From: Oscillospiraceae bacterium
GTDB lineage: Bacteria; Bacillota; Clostridia; Oscillospirales; Oscillospiraceae
Assembly (NCBI GenBank): GCA_022797115.1
Contig: JAAWKB010000012.1
Span: 1-38,092, forward strand
Direction of reading: 5' to 3'
Length of the DNA: 38,092 nucleotides
Shown here: in pieces, positions 37,687 to 38,092 of the stretch
Numbering within the stretch: position 1 is the first letter of the stretch
Layout: every line of letters starts with the position of its first letter
The notes under the pieces: generated by a model
The model's input: only the letters and a program-made list of their open reading frames with translations
Database searches by the model: none
Told to the model about the DNA's origin: nothing
Made by a program: the position numbers and the translations under genes

Positions 37687-38092
37687 TTACAGCATAAATT
37701 TTTGATTGTGCCGCGGATTGTCCATGACGACCTTGCAGGAGCGGGTGAGCTGGGCAAACACCGTGCTGTTAAAGCGGCTCTCATATACGGTGAGCATACC
37801 ATGGGCCTCGGAGCGGGGCACCACAACATATGATGGCTGGAGGTTGGTCAACGTCAGCGCCTTGACATCGGCTATGCAGCGAGGGCAGGTACATAGGCCA
37901 AACATGCTGATATATCGGGGGGCTTTCAGCTCCACCAGGTACTCCATTACGTTGATAATTTGGAGCTCCTCCGGGTCAGGCTGGGGTTCCGGCGCGGCGG
38001 GCTGCGGAGCAGGAGCAGGCTCCGGCTTGGGGGAGGGAGCAGGTTCACTTTCCGGGATACCACCCGCCAGCATCCGCTCGATGTCCTCCTGG
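37687..38092 (-). CDS. ComFB-domain protein with FliM/FliY-like N-terminal peptide; 5' end outside window
   Basis: ComFB-like NVMEYLVELKAPRYISMFGLCTCPRCIADVKALTLTNLQPSYVV; upstream in-frame codons to the window edge read QEDIERMLAGG, so the tracked Met is probably not the start. Confidence 0.82.
   Translation of the reverse strand, partial: QEDIERMLAGGIPESEPAPSPKPEPAPAPQPAAPEPQPDPEELQIINVMEYLVELKAPRYISMFGLCTCPRCIADVKALTLTNLQPSYVVVPRSEAHGMLTVYESRFNSTVFAQLTRSCKVVMDNPRHNQKFML

Noticed and set aside
1-38092. CRISPR array, tRNA/rRNA genes, transposase or phage genes
   Set aside because: No regularly spaced repeats, no tRNA-like cloverleafs noticed and no transposase/integrase ORFs; the window is a conserved flagellar locus.

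Overview
The window is a nearly complete flagellar/chemotaxis locus from a GC-rich Clostridia-type Firmicute, probably Oscillospiraceae-like judging by gene order and protein style (inference). On the minus strand at the left are uvrB and radC. A long + strand run follows: flgM-flgN-flgK-flgL-DUF6470(YviE-like)-fliW-csrA, a ~400 nt gap with a hairpin and a good SigA-type promoter, then flgB-flgC-fliE-fliF-fliG-fliH-fliI-fliJ-[unknown 342 aa]-fliK-flgD-[TIGR02530-like]-flgE-swrD/flbD-motA-motB-fliM-fliY-cheY-fliO-fliP-fliQ-fliR-flhB-flhA-fliA/sigD-flgF-flgG-cheC-cheD-cheV-[degenerate EAL+HDOD]. A strong terminator ends the run, facing a convergent ComFB-domain gene cut by the right edge. Most of this is ordinary flagellar biology. 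The observations most worth a second look are: (1) the ComFB-family protein carries a FliM/FliY-type '(LS)QEDIERMLAGG' peptide plus Pro/Ala linker, suggesting a cyclic-dinucleotide/ComFB module docked to the chemotaxis or motor machinery; (2) FliY lacks this peptide at its N-terminus and has it in a long Pro/Tyr-rich linker; (3) a two-copy intergenic element upstream of motA and flhA shows compensatory base changes; (4) an ~86 nt near-perfect stem-loop lies between swrD and motA, with other GC-rich stem-loops punctuating the operon; (5) an unrecognised 342 aa protein sits in the fliJ-fliK slot; (6) FlgK contains internally duplicated repeats. No tools were run; family assignments are by eye.
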